A DNA stretch of 64,000 nt from Allobosea sp. Root381 (lineage in GTDB: Bacteria; Pseudomonadota; Alphaproteobacteria; Rhizobiales; Beijerinckiaceae), in the NCBI RefSeq assembly GCF_001429395.1, contig NZ_LMJT01000011.1, positions 1 through 64,000 on the forward strand. The letters are read 5' to 3'. The notes below the pieces were generated by a model. It worked only from the letters and a program-made list of their open reading frames with translations, had not been told where the DNA came from and searched no databases. The position numbers and the translations under genes are program-made. Of the stretch, positions 36,810 through 47,674 are shown one piece after another (within the stretch, counting starts at the first letter, position 1; every line of letters begins with the position of its first letter).

Positions 36810-37910
36810 TCAGGCGGCCGAGAGGAAAGCCGGGGCGTGAGCGAGTCTCCCGCCGGAATCGAAGACGAAGACAGCCATGGGGTCGACACGGACCGAGATC
36901 GCGGCCCCCGGCTCGAACCGGTGCACGCCCGGCGCTAGCGCCACCCAGCGCTGCCCGGCGCATTCGACATGGACGAAGCTCTCGGACCCCGCGATCTCGA
37001 CCACAAGCACGGTGCCGCCGAAGTGCAGGCCGGACCCGGACGCAGCGCGCAACTCCAGCTGATGCGCACGAAAGCCGAACCGATAATTGCCATCCGCCAG
37101 TCCTACGAACGCTCCAGGCGCAGGCACGCGCGCACCGCCGGGCAGGAGGATCTCCGCGGCGCTCTTGGTGAAGGGCAGAAGATTGAACGGCGGGTCCGAG
37201 AAGATCTGTGCCGTCGTCAGGTTATGCGGCCGGCGATACACGGCGGCGCTCGGGCCGTGTTGCGTCACCCTGCCCTGCCAGAGCGTGGCGGTCTGGTCGC
37301 CGAGCAGCAGGGCTTCCTGCGGGTCGGTGGTGGCGTAGACGACCGTCGCATTCGACAGGCGGACGATCTTCGGGAGTTCCTCGCGCAGTTCCTCGCGGAG
37401 CTTGTAGTCGAGATTGGCGAGCGGCTCGTCGAGCAGGATGAGATCGGCGCCTTTGATCAGCGCGCGGGCCATGGCGGTGCGCTGCTGCTGGCCGCCTGAC
37501 AGGTTGAGCGGCATCCGCTCGAGAAAGGGCTCGATCTGCATCAGCCGCGCCATGGCGCGCACCTTGCTCTCGATCTCCGCCCTCGGCAGTCCCTTCACCC
37601 TGAGCGGCGAGGCGATGTTCTCGAAAACGTCGAGGTTCGGATAGTTGATGAACTGCTGGTAGACCATCGCGACCGAGCGCTCGCGCACGGCAACGCCGGT
37701 CACGTCCCTCTCCCGGCCGCCCTCCTCCACCAGGATGCGCCCCGATGTCGGCCTGTCGAGGCCGGCCATCAGCCGCATCAGCGAGGTCTTTCCCGCCAGC
37801 GTCGCGCCGAGCAGGACCGTCATCGTTCCGGGCTGGAGCCTCAGCGTCGTCTCGTGAACATGCGTCTGCGCTCCGACGTCGCGACGCACCTTGTCGAGAA
37901 CAAGACCCAC
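36810..37910 (-). CDS. glpS: Glycerol ABC transporter ATPase
   Basis: A 366-aa ABC ATPase, first gene of glpSTPQUV. Walker A is unusual (GATLAGKTS), the signature is canonical (LSGGQQQR) and Walker B is intact (LILLDEPLANLD), but the H-loop histidine is replaced (YATTDPQEA). With GlpT it forms an asymmetric ATPase pair. No glpR or glpD gene precedes it here, unlike many rhizobial operons. Confidence 0.9.
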   Translation of the reverse strand: MGLVLDKVRRDVGAQTHVHETTLRLQPGTMTVLLGATLAGKTSLMRLMAGLDRPTSGRILVEEGGRERDVTGVAVRERSVAMVYQQFINYPNLDVFENIASPLRVKGLPRAEIESKVRAMARLMQIEPFLERMPLNLSGGQQQRTAMARALIKGADLILLDEPLANLDYKLREELREELPKIVRLSNATVVYATTDPQEALLLGDQTATLWQGRVTQHGPSAAVYRRPHNLTTAQIFSDPPFNLLPFTKSAAEILLPGGARVPAPGAFVGLADGNYRFGFRAHQLELRAASGSGLHFGGTVLVVEIAGSESFVHVECAGQRWVALAPGVHRFEPGAAISVRVDPMAVFVFDSGGRLAHAPAFLSAA

Positions 37911-38303
37911 TGCAGTCTCCTTTCAATCCCTCCGGGCAACCGGAGTGTGAAAGATCCGAAGCATCAGTGCGTGGCGTATTCTCCGTCGTTCAGGCGGCAG
38001 GCGCAGTGTCGAACGCGTCCGGCAACGGGCCTGTCGCAGACCCTCATCTCACAGTTTCACACCCTGTGGTCGCCCGTCGCGCGCAAACGGAGAATAGCGC
38101 CAATTTCTCTCGTTCACGAGGGTTTCGCGAGCGGTTGCCGCAGAAACATCTGACCGTTTTCGCGCGGTTGGGCGATGGGCGCAGCGATGCGTCTCTGCGG
38201 CCATCACTGGCCTCATCGGGGACGCCGACTCGTCGTCGAAGATGGAACCCGTCCAGCAGTCCCGTCGTTGCATCACGGTCATCCAAGCGAAAAGGAGAGC
38301 CGA
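37911..38303. promoter_or_regulatory. Divergent promoter region of glpS and glgE
   Basis: A 393-base gap with no gene. It contains a 4+4 palindrome CTCG-TTCA-CGAG (38109-38120) next to two similar segments, GTTTCGCGAGCGGTTG at 38122 and GTTTTCGCGCGGTTG at 38156, which could be DeoR/GlpR-type sites. It also contains a separated inverted repeat (TATTCTCCGT at 37977-37986 and ACGGAGAATA at 38087-38096). AAGGAG at 38292-38297 is the glgE ribosome binding site. Promoter hexamers could not be assigned with confidence. Confidence 0.5.
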
Positions 38304-41300
38304 GTGCAGGGCGTCGAAGCGCAAGTCCATGGACGCCCCGCCCATCCTCCTCGCGACAGGAGAGCCGAAGCGGCGCCGCGAATCTATTACCTGCATCCAT
38401 GGCTCGGCGGCGAGCTGACATGGCGCGCATCGGCACAGCAGGCCAAGCGGCTGGGCTTCAGCCACCTTCTGCTCGCCTGGCCCTTTTCGGCCTCGAACGA
38501 CCTGTTTCTTACCCGCTCGGTGACGCATATCCGCGAGCACGAGGCCAAGCCGGTCTTGAACGAGCTGGCGCAGGATTGCGGCGAGCTCGGCCTGCAGCTC
38601 TGGATCGATCTCGCCGTGACGCGCGCCGAGGCGAGCGGCCCTCTCGCCGCCTCCCATACCGGCTGCTGGGCGCCGCTGCGGGGCGAGCCGCTCGATCCGC
38701 GAACCATCCATGCCGTCGATGCGGCCCAGCCGGCATTCTGGGACGAGCAGGCCAGCAAGCGCCTGATCGCGTTCTGGCAGGGCATCGTCGCCGGCTGGCA
38801 GGAGTTGGGCGTCTCCGGGCTGCGTTGCCACGATGCGAGGGCGCTGCCGATCGAGACCTGGGCGGAGCTCCTCGCTCCGGCCCGCGCCGCGGACCGCGAT
38901 TTCAGGGCCATGGCCTGGATGCCCGGCACATCCTGGGAGGAGCGCTCCCGAGCGGGTGCCGCATTCGATTTCGTGCCCTCCTCGATTGCCTGGTGGGATG
39001 GCCGCGAGCCGTGGCTGATCGAAGAATACAATGCGATCTCGGCCGAGGCCGGGCTGATCGGCTTCCCGGAAGACCCGTTCTCGCCCCGGCGGCCGGCCCG
39101 GAGCCCGACGAGCCCAGAAAGGAGCAGCCGCTTCGCGCTGATGGCCTCGGCGGTGCTTGCCGATGGCTGGCTGATGCCGATGGGCTTCGAGCACGGCATG
39201 GAGACGCCGTTCCTTCACGCGAGGGCCGAGGATTTCGCAGCCGCGACCCGCGGAAGCACCGATCTCGAAGCCGCCGTTGTGGCCGCGAACGAGGCCGCCG
39301 CGGACCTATCGGGTGGTGGTGGCGGCAATGCGATGCGGCCGCTCGCTCTGAAAGAGACGCTCGATGCAGTCGCACGCAGAACGGCGGATGGAACGCGGCA
39401 TCTCGTGCTGCTGAACCGCGACCTAATCAACGCCGCTTCGGTCGACGTCGATCTGCTGGCGGCCCGGCTGGGCGCCGTACCGGCGACCGGCCCCGCCGAG
39501 CTCGAACTCGCTCCCGCGACGGGAGCAGCGCTCCTGCTGGATGACAGACCCGGCGTCATGGACGCCGCTTCCGCCTTGCCCGGCCAGCGCGAGCAGCTGG
39601 AAGCGCAGCGCATCGCCATCGAGGCGGTCAGCCCGAGCGTCGATGGCGGTCGCTTTGCGGCCAAGCGCTGCGTCGGCGATATCGTCGAGGTGACGGCCGA
39701 CATCTTCAGTGACGGCCATGAGGTTCTCGCCGCCGAACTGTTGTGGCGCGCGGCGGACGAGGCCGAATGGTCGCGCGCGCCGATGAAACTCGTCGTCAAT
39801 GATCGTTGGCGGGCGCATTTTCCCTTGCGTCGCGTCGGCCGCCACCTCTTCGCCATCGAAGCTTGGTGGGACGATTTCGCCACCTTCCGTCGCGACCTCG
39901 TCAAGAAGCGCGATGCCGGCCTCGATATCGCGCTGGAGATATCGGAAGGCCGGCTGCTGCTGGAGCGGTTTGCCCGCGCGGCGGAGGCGCCCGATAGCAA
40001 GGTGATCGAGGAGCATCTGCGCCGCCTCGGCCCGTCGCAGGACGAAAGCGCCTCCGTGCTGCTGGCAGAGGCTCTGCTGCAGGCCATGGAGCGCGCCGAT
40101 CCGCGGCCACACGCCACGCGCTCGGAGGCGACCTACCCCGTCGAGGCCGATCGCGAAGCCGCCTTCCATGCGAGCTGGTACGAGCTGTTTCCGCGCTCGG
40201 TAACCGACAGCCCCTCCCGTCACGGCACGTTCCGCGACGTGGTCGAACGCCTGCCCGCGATCAAGGCCATGGGCTTCGACGTCCTGTACTTCCCGCCGAT
40301 CCACCCCGTCGGCAAGACGAACCGGAAGGGCCGCAACAACACCATGACGCCGGGTGCGGACGATCCCGGCAGCCCCTATGCTATCGGCGCCGCCGAAGGC
40401 GGACATGACGCGATCCATCCCGAGCTCGGCAGCCGCGAGGATTTCCGCGCTCTCGTGAAGCGGGCCGCCGAACACGGGCTCGAGATCGCGCTCGACTTCG
40501 CGATCCAGTGCTCGCCCGACCACCCCTGGCTGCGCGAGCATCCCGGCTGGTTCCAGTGGCGTCCCGACGGCTCGATGCGCTACGCCGAGAACCCGCCGAA
40601 GAAGTATCAGGACATCGTCAACGTCGATTTCTATGCCGGCGAAGCGATCCCCGATCTTTGGCTCGCACTTCGCGACGTCGTCCAGGGCTGGGTCGACGAG
40701 GGCGTCCGCCTTTTCCGCGTCGACAACCCGCACACCAAGCCCTTCCCCTTCTGGGAGTGGCTGATCGCGGATATCCGCTCGCGCGATCCCGGCGTCATCT
40801 TCCTGGCGGAAGCCTTCACCCGGCCGAAGGTGATGTATCGCCTCGGCAAGGTTGGCTTCTCGCAGTCCTATACCTACTTCACCTGGCGCAACACCAAGGC
40901 CGAGCTGACGGAGTATCTGACCGAGCTGAACCAGGCGCCGGCGCGGGACGTCTATCGCCCCCATTTTTTCGTCAACACGCCCGACATCAACCCGTTCTTC
41001 CTGCAGCAATCGGGCCGGCCAGGCTTCCTGATCCGGGCCGCGCTGGCTGCGACATTGTCCGGGCTATGGGGCGTCTATTCCGGTTTCGAGCTCTGCGAGG
41101 CGGCAGCGATTCCGGGCAAGGAAGAATATCTTGACAGCGAGAAATACGAGATCAAGCCGCGCGACTGGCAGGCCCCCGGCAACATCGTTGCCGAGATAAC
41201 CCGCCTCAACCTGATCAGGCGCAGCCACCCGGCGCTGCAGAGCCATCTCGGCCTGACCTTCTACAACGCCACGAGCGACCAGATCATCTGCTTCGGCAAG

Positions 41301-41546
41301 CGCGCCGGCGGAACGGGCGAGATCATCCTCGTCGCCGTCAATCTCGATCCGTTCGCCTCCCACAGTGCCGATATCGAGGTCCCGCTCTGGGAGTTCGGCC
41401 TGCCCGACGATGCCTCCGTCGCGGTGGAAGATCTGATGCGCGGCCACCGCTTCGATTGGCACGGCAAGGTGCAGACGATCACCCTCGATCCTCACGAGCT
41501 ACCATTCTCGATCTGGCGGCTTTCCGCCCCGGAAGGTGCCGCATGA
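38304..41546 (+). CDS. glgE: Alpha-1,4-glucan:maltose-1-phosphate maltosyltransferase with extra N-terminal amylase-like domain
   Basis: A 1080-aa protein from a GTG start placed 6 bases after AAGGAG; an ATG at 38175 would add 43 residues of unlikely composition. Residues about 25-430 form a degenerate GH13 barrel. Residues about 440-1080 are GlgE proper: N-domain (APMKLVVNDRWRA region) then the catalytic barrel with nucleophile Asp807 (FRVDNPHTKP) and acid/base Glu836 (FLAEAFTRP), the same 29-residue spacing as in Streptomyces GlgE. It transfers maltosyl units from maltose-1-phosphate to growing glucan. It overlaps treS (ATGA). Confidence 0.93.
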   Translation: MQGVEAQVHGRPAHPPRDRRAEAAPRIYYLHPWLGGELTWRASAQQAKRLGFSHLLLAWPFSASNDLFLTRSVTHIREHEAKPVLNELAQDCGELGLQLWIDLAVTRAEASGPLAASHTGCWAPLRGEPLDPRTIHAVDAAQPAFWDEQASKRLIAFWQGIVAGWQELGVSGLRCHDARALPIETWAELLAPARAADRDFRAMAWMPGTSWEERSRAGAAFDFVPSSIAWWDGREPWLIEEYNAISAEAGLIGFPEDPFSPRRPARSPTSPERSSRFALMASAVLADGWLMPMGFEHGMETPFLHARAEDFAAATRGSTDLEAAVVAANEAAADLSGGGGGNAMRPLALKETLDAVARRTADGTRHLVLLNRDLINAASVDVDLLAARLGAVPATGPAELELAPATGAALLLDDRPGVMDAASALPGQREQLEAQRIAIEAVSPSVDGGRFAAKRCVGDIVEVTADIFSDGHEVLAAELLWRAADEAEWSRAPMKLVVNDRWRAHFPLRRVGRHLFAIEAWWDDFATFRRDLVKKRDAGLDIALEISEGRLLLERFARAAEAPDSKVIEEHLRRLGPSQDESASVLLAEALLQAMERADPRPHATRSEATYPVEADREAAFHASWYELFPRSVTDSPSRHGTFRDVVERLPAIKAMGFDVLYFPPIHPVGKTNRKGRNNTMTPGADDPGSPYAIGAAEGGHDAIHPELGSREDFRALVKRAAEHGLEIALDFAIQCSPDHPWLREHPGWFQWRPDGSMRYAENPPKKYQDIVNVDFYAGEAIPDLWLALRDVVQGWVDEGVRLFRVDNPHTKPFPFWEWLIADIRSRDPGVIFLAEAFTRPKVMYRLGKVGFSQSYTYFTWRNTKAELTEYLTELNQAPARDVYRPHFFVNTPDINPFFLQQSGRPGFLIRAALAATLSGLWGVYSGFELCEAAAIPGKEEYLDSEKYEIKPRDWQAPGNIVAEITRLNLIRRSHPALQSHLGLTFYNATSDQIICFGKRAGGTGEIILVAVNLDPFASHSADIEVPLWEFGLPDDASVAVEDLMRGHRFDWHGKVQTITLDPHELPFSIWRLSAPEGAA

Positions 41547-44500
41547 ACGCGCAAGAAGGCCTGATCACCCCAGACGCCCAGGCGACCGACCCGCAATGGT
41601 ACAAGGACGCGGTCATCTACCAGCTGCACATGAAGTCGTTCTACGACGCCAATGGCGATGGCATCGGCGATTTCGCGGGGCTGATCTCGAAGCTCGACTA
41701 CATCCAGGGGCTCGGCGTCAACGTCATCTGGCTGCTGCCTTTCTACCCGTCGCCGCGCCTCGACGACGGGTACGACATCTCCGAATACAAGGCCGTCCAC
41801 CCCGACTACGGCACGATCGCGGATGTCCGGCGCTTCGTCCGTGCCGCCCATGAGCGCGGGCTGCGGATCATCACGGAACTGGTCATCAACCACACCTCCG
41901 ACCAGCATCCCTGGTTCCAGAGGGCGCGGCTGGCCAAGCCGGGCTCGGCCCATCGCGACTTCTATGTCTGGTCGGACACCGACAAGCTCTACTCCGGCAC
42001 TCGGATCATCTTTCTCGACACCGAGCGCTCGAACTGGACCTGGGACGAGACTGCGGGAGCCTATTTCTGGCATCGCTTCTACTCGCATCAGCCCGACTTG
42101 AACTTCGACAATCCGGCCGTTCTGAAGGCGGTTCTCGGCGTCATGCGTTTCTGGCTGGAACTCGGCATCGACGGGCTCAGGCTCGATGCCGTGCCTTATC
42201 TGATCGAGCGCGACGGAACCTCCAACGAGAATCTCCCCGAGACCCACTCTATCCTGAAGCGGATTCGTGCCGAGCTCGACGCCTCGTTCCCCGACCGCAT
42301 GCTGCTGGCCGAGGCGAACATGTGGCCGGAGGACACCCAGGCCTATTTCGGCGAGGGCGACGAATGCCACATGGCGTTCCACTTCCCGCTGATGCCGCGG
42401 ATGTACATGGCGATCGCCCAGGAGGACCGCTTCCCGATCACCGACATCATGAGGCAGACGCCGGACATCCCCGAGACCTGCCAATGGGCGATCTTCCTGC
42501 GCAACCATGACGAGCTGACGCTCGAGATGGTGACCGACAGCGAGCGCGACTATCTCTGGAACTTCTACGCCTCCGACCGGCGCGCCCGGATCAATCTCGG
42601 CATCCGCCGCCGGCTTGCTCCCCTGCTGGAGCGGGACCGCCGCCGCATCGAGCTGATGAACAGCCTGCTGCTCTCGATGCCGGGCACGCCGGTCATCTAC
42701 TATGGCGACGAGATCGGGATGGGCGACAATATCTTCCTGGGCGATCGCGACGGCGTGCGGACCCCGATGCAATGGTCGCCGGACCGCAATGGCGGCTTCT
42801 CCAAGGCCGATCCCGCCAGCCTCGTCCTGCCGACGATCATGGATCCGCTCTACGGTTTCGAGGCGGTCAATGTCGAGGCGCAGGCGCGCGACTCCCATTC
42901 CCTGCTGAACTGGACGCGGCGAATCCTCGCCGTGCGCCGGGAGCATCAGGCCTTCGGCCGCGGAAGCTTGCGCTTTCTCTATCCGAAGAACCGCAAGGCC
43001 TTCGCCTATCTGCGCGAATATGGCGGCGAGACAATCCTGTGCGTCGCCAATCTCTCGCGCTCGGCGCAGGCCTTCGAGCTCGATCTCGCGGAATTCGCCG
43101 GCCGCCACCCGATCGAGATGCTCGGCAACTCGGTCTTCCCGGCCATCGGCCAGCTCACCTATCTCATGACTCTGCCGCCATACGGATTCTACTGGTTCGT
43201 CCTCGCCGAAAGCGCCGAGGCGCCGTCATGGCTGGCGCAACCGCCTGAGGCGATGCCGGAATACACGACCTTCGTCCTGCGCGGGGGGCCGGACGAGATG
43301 GTCACGCCGCAGTACCGACAGGAGTTCGAATCCAGCATCCTGCCGCCCTATCTCGCCAAGCGCCGCTGGTTCGCGGCCAAGGACCAGACCCTCGAAAGCG
43401 TCCGCGTCGCCTACACCGCCCGCTTCGGCGCAGCCCGCGAGATGGCGCTGGTCGCCGTCGAGGCGGTGCATGGCGGCGGAACGGAGCGCTATCTGCTGCC
43501 GCTTGGCATCGGCTGGGACGACGAGATCACGGCCGCGCTGCCGCAGCAGCTCGCTATTGCCCGCGTCCGGCGCGGCCGCCGCACCGGCTACCTGACGGAC
43601 GCCTTCGCGCTTCCGGGCTTCATTCACGAGTTGCTCGCCCTGCTGCGGAGCGAAAAAACGCTTCCGACCACCGCCGGCCAGGTCTCCTTCAGGCCGACGC
43701 CCGCCATCGACAGCATCGAACTGACGGCCGACGCGCCGATCCGCTGGCTGTCGGCCGAACAGTCGAACTCGTCGGTGATCGTCGATCACAAGGTCATGCT
43801 GAAACTCTTCAGGAAACTGGCAAGCGGCCAGCATCCGGAAGCGGAGATGACGCGTGTCCTGACCCAGCGCGGCTATCGCAACAGCCCCGCCTTGCTGGGC
43901 GAGATCGTGCATGTGCCGCAGGAAGGCGACGAGGTCGTTATGTCTGTCGCACAGGCCTTCATCCCGGGCGAAGGCGATGCCTGGGAATGGACCGCCTCCT
44001 ATCTCGGCCGCGTGCTCGACGAGATGATGCGGGCGGATTTCGACGTCGAGGATCAGCTTGCGAGCTATGCGAGCTTCGCCGCGACACTCGGCCGCCGGCT
44101 CGGCGAAATGCACGCCGTGCTGGACCAGCCCAGCGAGGACGATGCCTTCGACGTCGTCGCGGCCGGTCGGGATCAGATCACGCGCTGGCAGGCGCGGATC
44201 GGCGGGAGGGTCGAGGCCGCCTTGCAGAATCTCGACCGCGGCCGCGACGCCCTCGCTCCTGCCGAGCAGGCCTTGGCCGAGAGAGTTCTCAAGAGCCGCA
44301 AGGAACTCGGGCCGCTCGTGGAGCGACTCTGCCGATCCGGCGAGGGCAGCCGGCTGCACCGCATCCACGGCGATTTCCACCTGGGCCAGGTGCTGGTGGC
44401 GAGCGGCGACGTCATGATCATCGACTTTGAGGGCGAGCCCTCTCTGTCCCTGGCGGAACGTCGCGCCAAGGACTGCGGCTGGCGCGACGTTGCCGGCATA

Positions 44501-44824
44501 TTGCGCTCGCTCGACTATGCCCTCGCGGCGGCGCGGCGGGGCGCGCCTTTGGCCGGGAAGGAGGAGCGGTGGGAGCAGCTGGCCGAATTCTTCCGCCAGC
44601 TCATGCCGGGAGCGCTGCTGCAGGCTTACCGCGAGGCGGTAGGCAATGCGGAAGGGGAGCTTGCCGGGCGCGACCGCGACCTGCTCGATCTCTTCATGCT
44701 GGAGAAGGCGGCCTACGAGGTCAATTACGAGGTGAGCAACCGCCCCGACTGGCTGGGCGTGCCGTTGCGTGGCCTGACCGAGCTAATCGAGCATCTGCTT
44801 CCGGAAACGACGACCGATGACTGA
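41543..44824 (+). CDS. treS: Trehalose synthase-maltokinase fusion
   Basis: A 1093-aa bifunctional protein. Residues 1-560 are a GH13 trehalose synthase ([16 protein letters not shown]; nucleophile Asp215 in [10 protein letters not shown]; Glu257 in [17 protein letters not shown]) that interconverts trehalose and maltose. Residues about 600-1090 are a maltokinase with the kinase-like motifs [11 protein letters not shown] and IIDFEGEPS, making maltose-1-phosphate from ATP for GlgE. The fusion channels substrate between the two steps. Start overlaps the glgE stop; the end overlaps glgB by 8 bases. Confidence 0.94.
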   Translation: MNAQEGLITPDAQATDPQWYKDAVIYQLHMKSFYDANGDGIGDFAGLISKLDYIQGLGVNVIWLLPFYPSPRLDDGYDISEYKAVHPDYGTIADVRRFVRAAHERGLRIITELVINHTSDQHPWFQRARLAKPGSAHRDFYVWSDTDKLYSGTRIIFLDTERSNWTWDETAGAYFWHRFYSHQPDLNFDNPAVLKAVLGVMRFWLELGIDGLRLDAVPYLIERDGTSNENLPETHSILKRIRAELDASFPDRMLLAEANMWPEDTQAYFGEGDECHMAFHFPLMPRMYMAIAQEDRFPITDIMRQTPDIPETCQWAIFLRNHDELTLEMVTDSERDYLWNFYASDRRARINLGIRRRLAPLLERDRRRIELMNSLLLSMPGTPVIYYGDEIGMGDNIFLGDRDGVRTPMQWSPDRNGGFSKADPASLVLPTIMDPLYGFEAVNVEAQARDSHSLLNWTRRILAVRREHQAFGRGSLRFLYPKNRKAFAYLREYGGETILCVANLSRSAQAFELDLAEFAGRHPIEMLGNSVFPAIGQLTYLMTLPPYGFYWFVLAESAEAPSWLAQPPEAMPEYTTFVLRGGPDEMVTPQYRQEFESSILPPYLAKRRWFAAKDQTLESVRVAYTARFGAAREMALVAVEAVHGGGTERYLLPLGIGWDDEITAALPQQLAIARVRRGRRTGYLTDAFALPGFIHELLALLRSEKTLPTTAGQVSFRPTPAIDSIELTADAPIRWLSAEQSNSSVIVDHKVMLKLFRKLASGQHPEAEMTRVLTQRGYRNSPALLGEIVHVPQEGDEVVMSVAQAFIPGEGDAWEWTASYLGRVLDEMMRADFDVEDQLASYASFAATLGRRLGEMHAVLDQPSEDDAFDVVAAGRDQITRWQARIGGRVEAALQNLDRGRDALAPAEQALAERVLKSRKELGPLVERLCRSGEGSRLHRIHGDFHLGQVLVASGDVMIIDFEGEPSLSLAERRAKDCGWRDVAGILRSLDYALAAARRGAPLAGKEERWEQLAEFFRQLMPGALLQAYREAVGNAEGELAGRDRDLLDLFMLEKAAYEVNYEVSNRPDWLGVPLRGLTELIEHLLPETTTDD

Positions 44825-47006
44825 CGCCGCCATTGCTCGCATCCCGGTGCTCGATCTGGCAACGGCGGCAGCCCTCGCGGCAGGCCGGCTTAGCGAGCCT
44901 TTCGCCGTTCTGGGCCCACGCCAGGGCCCCAGCGGGCGCTATCTGCGGGTCTTCCTCCCCGGAGCGTTGGCTGTCTCGGCCAGCCAAGGCGGTGTTATGC
45001 AGCAGCTCCATGCGTCGGAACCGCAAGGCCTTTTCGTCGGCGCGCTGGACGAAGGCCCCTATCTCCTGGCGATCCGGTGGCCCGGCGGTGAGCAGACGAC
45101 CGAGGATCCCTATGCATTCGGTCCCCTGCTCGGCGAGCTCGACCTCCATCTCATCGGCGAGGGCCGGCATTTCGAGCTGGCTCACGCGCTCGGCTCGAAC
45201 CTGGCAACTGTGGACGGGGTGCGCGGTGTCCGCTTCGCGGTATGGGCTCCAAACGCGCGCCGCGTGTCGATCGTCGGCACTTTCAACTCCTGGGACGGCC
45301 GACGCCACATGATGCGCCGGCGTGGCGAAAGCGGCGTTTGGGAACTTTTCGTCCCACGCCTCGGCAGCGGCGAGCTCTACAAATACGAAGTCGTCGACCG
45401 CGACGGCGGGGTGCTTCCGCAGAAGGCCGATCCGGTCGCGCGGGCGGCAGAGCTCCCGCCGGGTACCGCGTCCATCGTGCCGCGCGATGCCTCGCATCTC
45501 TGGGGCGACGCGGAGTGGATGGCGACACGCGCCGAGCGACAGAGCGTCGTAGCCCCCATATCGATTTATGAGATCCACCCCGGCTCCTGGGTGCGCGATA
45601 CCGAAGGCGGCGTGCTGGACTGGCGCGGCCTGGCGGAGCGGCTCGTGCCCTATGCCAAGGCGATGGGCTTCACCCATGTCGAGATGATGCCGATCGCGGA
45701 GCATCCTTTCACCGGCTCATGGGGCTATCAGCCGCTCGGCCTCTTCGCCCCGTCGCGCCGCTTCGGCGAGCCCGAGGATTTCGCGCTCTTCGTCGATGCC
45801 TGCCATCGCGAAGGGATCGGCGTCATCGTCGACTGGGTTCCGGCGCATTTTCCCTCGGATGCGCACGGGCTGGGCCGGTTCGACGGCACGGCATTTTACG
45901 AGCACGAGGACCCGAGCGAAGGTTTCCACAAGGACTGGAACACGCTGATCTACAATTTCGGCCGACGGGAGGTCGCCAATTTCCTGATCGCCAGCGCGCT
46001 GCACTGGATCGAGCATTTCCATGTCGACGGGCTCCGCGTCGATGCAGTCGCCTCGATGCTGTACCGCGACTACAGCCGCGAGCCGGGCGAATGGCGCCCC
46101 AACATCCATGGCGGCCGGGAAAACCTCGAAGCGGTCGCCTTCGTGCGCCAGCTGAACGCAGTCGTCGGCGAGCGACAGCCCGACGTGATCACGATCGCGG
46201 AGGAATCCACCGCATGGCCCGGCGTCACGCGCCGCTCTGCCGAAGGCGGGCTGGGCTTCTCCTTCAAGTGGAACATGGGCTGGATGCACGACACGCTGCA
46301 CTACCTGCAGCGCGATCCGCTCTATCGCAGCCACCACCATGACGAGATGACGTTCGGGCTCGTCTATGCCTTTTCCGAGAATTTCGTCCTGCCACTCTCC
46401 CATGACGAGGTCGTTCACGGCAAGGGTTCGCTGCTGGCGAAGATGCCGGGCGATGACTGGCAGAAATTCGCCGGGTTGCGCGCCTATTTCGCGTTCATGT
46501 GGACGCATCCCGGCAAGAAGCTGCTCTTCATGGGCGGCGAGATCGCCCAACGGCGCGAATGGGATCACGACGGCGAAATCGACTGGGATCTGCTCGCGGA
46601 CGACCGGCACCACGGCATGCAGGCGCTCATTCGCGACCTGAACGGGATTTATCGCGAGCAACCGGTGCTCTACGCCACCGACGCCTCGCCCGACGGCTTT
46701 CGTTGGGTCATCCAGGACGATCGCCAGAACAGCGTCTATGCCTTCATCCGCTCTGCTCCCGGGCATGCCCCGGTGCTCGTCATCGCGAACATGACGCCAA
46801 TGGCCCGGTCCAACTATCGCGTTGGCGTTCCCCATGCCGGGTACTGGCGCGAAATCCTCAACAGCGACGCGAGCCATTATGGTGGTTCGGGAATCGGGAA
46901 CGAAGGCGGCGTCTCGGCTTTGGCAGAGGCCTATGGCGGCGAGCCGGCCTCACTCGAGGTCGTCCTGCCACCGCTCGCGGCTCTCGTTTTTCGGCTCGAG
47001 GGCTGA
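44817..47006 (+). CDS. glgB: 1,4-alpha-glucan branching enzyme
   Basis: A 729-aa branching enzyme of normal length: N-terminal CBM48 domains ([23 protein letters not shown]), then the GH13 barrel ([16 protein letters not shown]; nucleophile Asp409 in [15 protein letters not shown]; Glu462 in [21 protein letters not shown]) and a C-terminal all-beta domain. The 53-residue Asp-Glu spacing equals that of E. coli GlgB. It branches the linear glucan made by GlgE. Last gene of the three-gene operon. Confidence 0.96.
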   Translation: MTDAAIARIPVLDLATAAALAAGRLSEPFAVLGPRQGPSGRYLRVFLPGALAVSASQGGVMQQLHASEPQGLFVGALDEGPYLLAIRWPGGEQTTEDPYAFGPLLGELDLHLIGEGRHFELAHALGSNLATVDGVRGVRFAVWAPNARRVSIVGTFNSWDGRRHMMRRRGESGVWELFVPRLGSGELYKYEVVDRDGGVLPQKADPVARAAELPPGTASIVPRDASHLWGDAEWMATRAERQSVVAPISIYEIHPGSWVRDTEGGVLDWRGLAERLVPYAKAMGFTHVEMMPIAEHPFTGSWGYQPLGLFAPSRRFGEPEDFALFVDACHREGIGVIVDWVPAHFPSDAHGLGRFDGTAFYEHEDPSEGFHKDWNTLIYNFGRREVANFLIASALHWIEHFHVDGLRVDAVASMLYRDYSREPGEWRPNIHGGRENLEAVAFVRQLNAVVGERQPDVITIAEESTAWPGVTRRSAEGGLGFSFKWNMGWMHDTLHYLQRDPLYRSHHHDEMTFGLVYAFSENFVLPLSHDEVVHGKGSLLAKMPGDDWQKFAGLRAYFAFMWTHPGKKLLFMGGEIAQRREWDHDGEIDWDLLADDRHHGMQALIRDLNGIYREQPVLYATDASPDGFRWVIQDDRQNSVYAFIRSAPGHAPVLVIANMTPMARSNYRVGVPHAGYWREILNSDASHYGGSGIGNEGGVSALAEAYGGEPASLEVVLPPLAALVFRLEG

Positions 47007-47028
47007 GACGGCCGCGTCGAGCAAACGG

Positions 47029-47457
47029 CTACGGGCGGCGACCACCCGAGAGCCAATCGCGCAGCCTGGGCGATTTGTAGATGACGAGGCCCGCGCATAG
47101 GGCGCCGGCTGCCGCCGACGCCAGGGCCGTCAACTCCTCCCGCGAATATGGCAGGCGGGTCGGCGGCGTGCCGTAGGAGGAGGATTTTGCGGCGCTCGCC
47201 GCAGGGCGTGGGCGTGCGCGCAGGAAAAGGGCTGCGGCAAAGGCTATCGCGGCAACGGCCGCGAGGATGCCCGCGACGATCAGGCTGCCGGCAAGAGGGC
47301 CATAGCGGAATGTCAGGACAGCGCGGAGCGCATCGAGAGCATAACCCCCGGCGAATACTGCAAGCAGGCCTCCCGCGGCCAGGATGGCGTAGACGACCGC
47401 CATTCGCTTCAACACGGCCGTCATTTGCGCCAGCAGATATGCGAAAAGGGCGCCCAC
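47029..47457 (-). CDS. Small membrane protein of unknown function
   Basis: A 142-aa protein with three hydrophobic segments (VYAILAAGGLLAVFAGGYAL, GSLIVAGILAAVAAIAFAAALFL and a C-terminal one before YKSPRLRDWL). The GTG at 47457 is chosen because GGAGG lies 6 bases upstream; an ATG at 47493 would be longer but lacks a site. It resembles holin-superfamily/phage-like small membrane proteins in general layout only. It is convergent with glgB and divergent from the PPK2 gene. Confidence 0.6.
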   Translation of the reverse strand: MGALFAYLLAQMTAVLKRMAVVYAILAAGGLLAVFAGGYALDALRAVLTFRYGPLAGSLIVAGILAAVAAIAFAAALFLRARPRPAASAAKSSSYGTPPTRLPYSREELTALASAAAGALCAGLVIYKSPRLRDWLSGGRRP

Positions 47458-47674
47458 GATGCACCTCCGGCTTTGGCGAACAGGCCGCCTCACGCAGGCG
47501 TCAACTCACGGTCCATCGGCGGAGTTCCTCCGAGCGGCCAATCGCGATGCGTGCCGTCCCCGCCACCCGACGCCGAACCCGCATGCGAGGAAGCGCCTTG
47601 TGATCCCGGCGCTTCACCCGATAGTGTCGCTGACGCGGATGGCGGCATGGTCGAGCGCGTTCCGGGGGGAGCCG

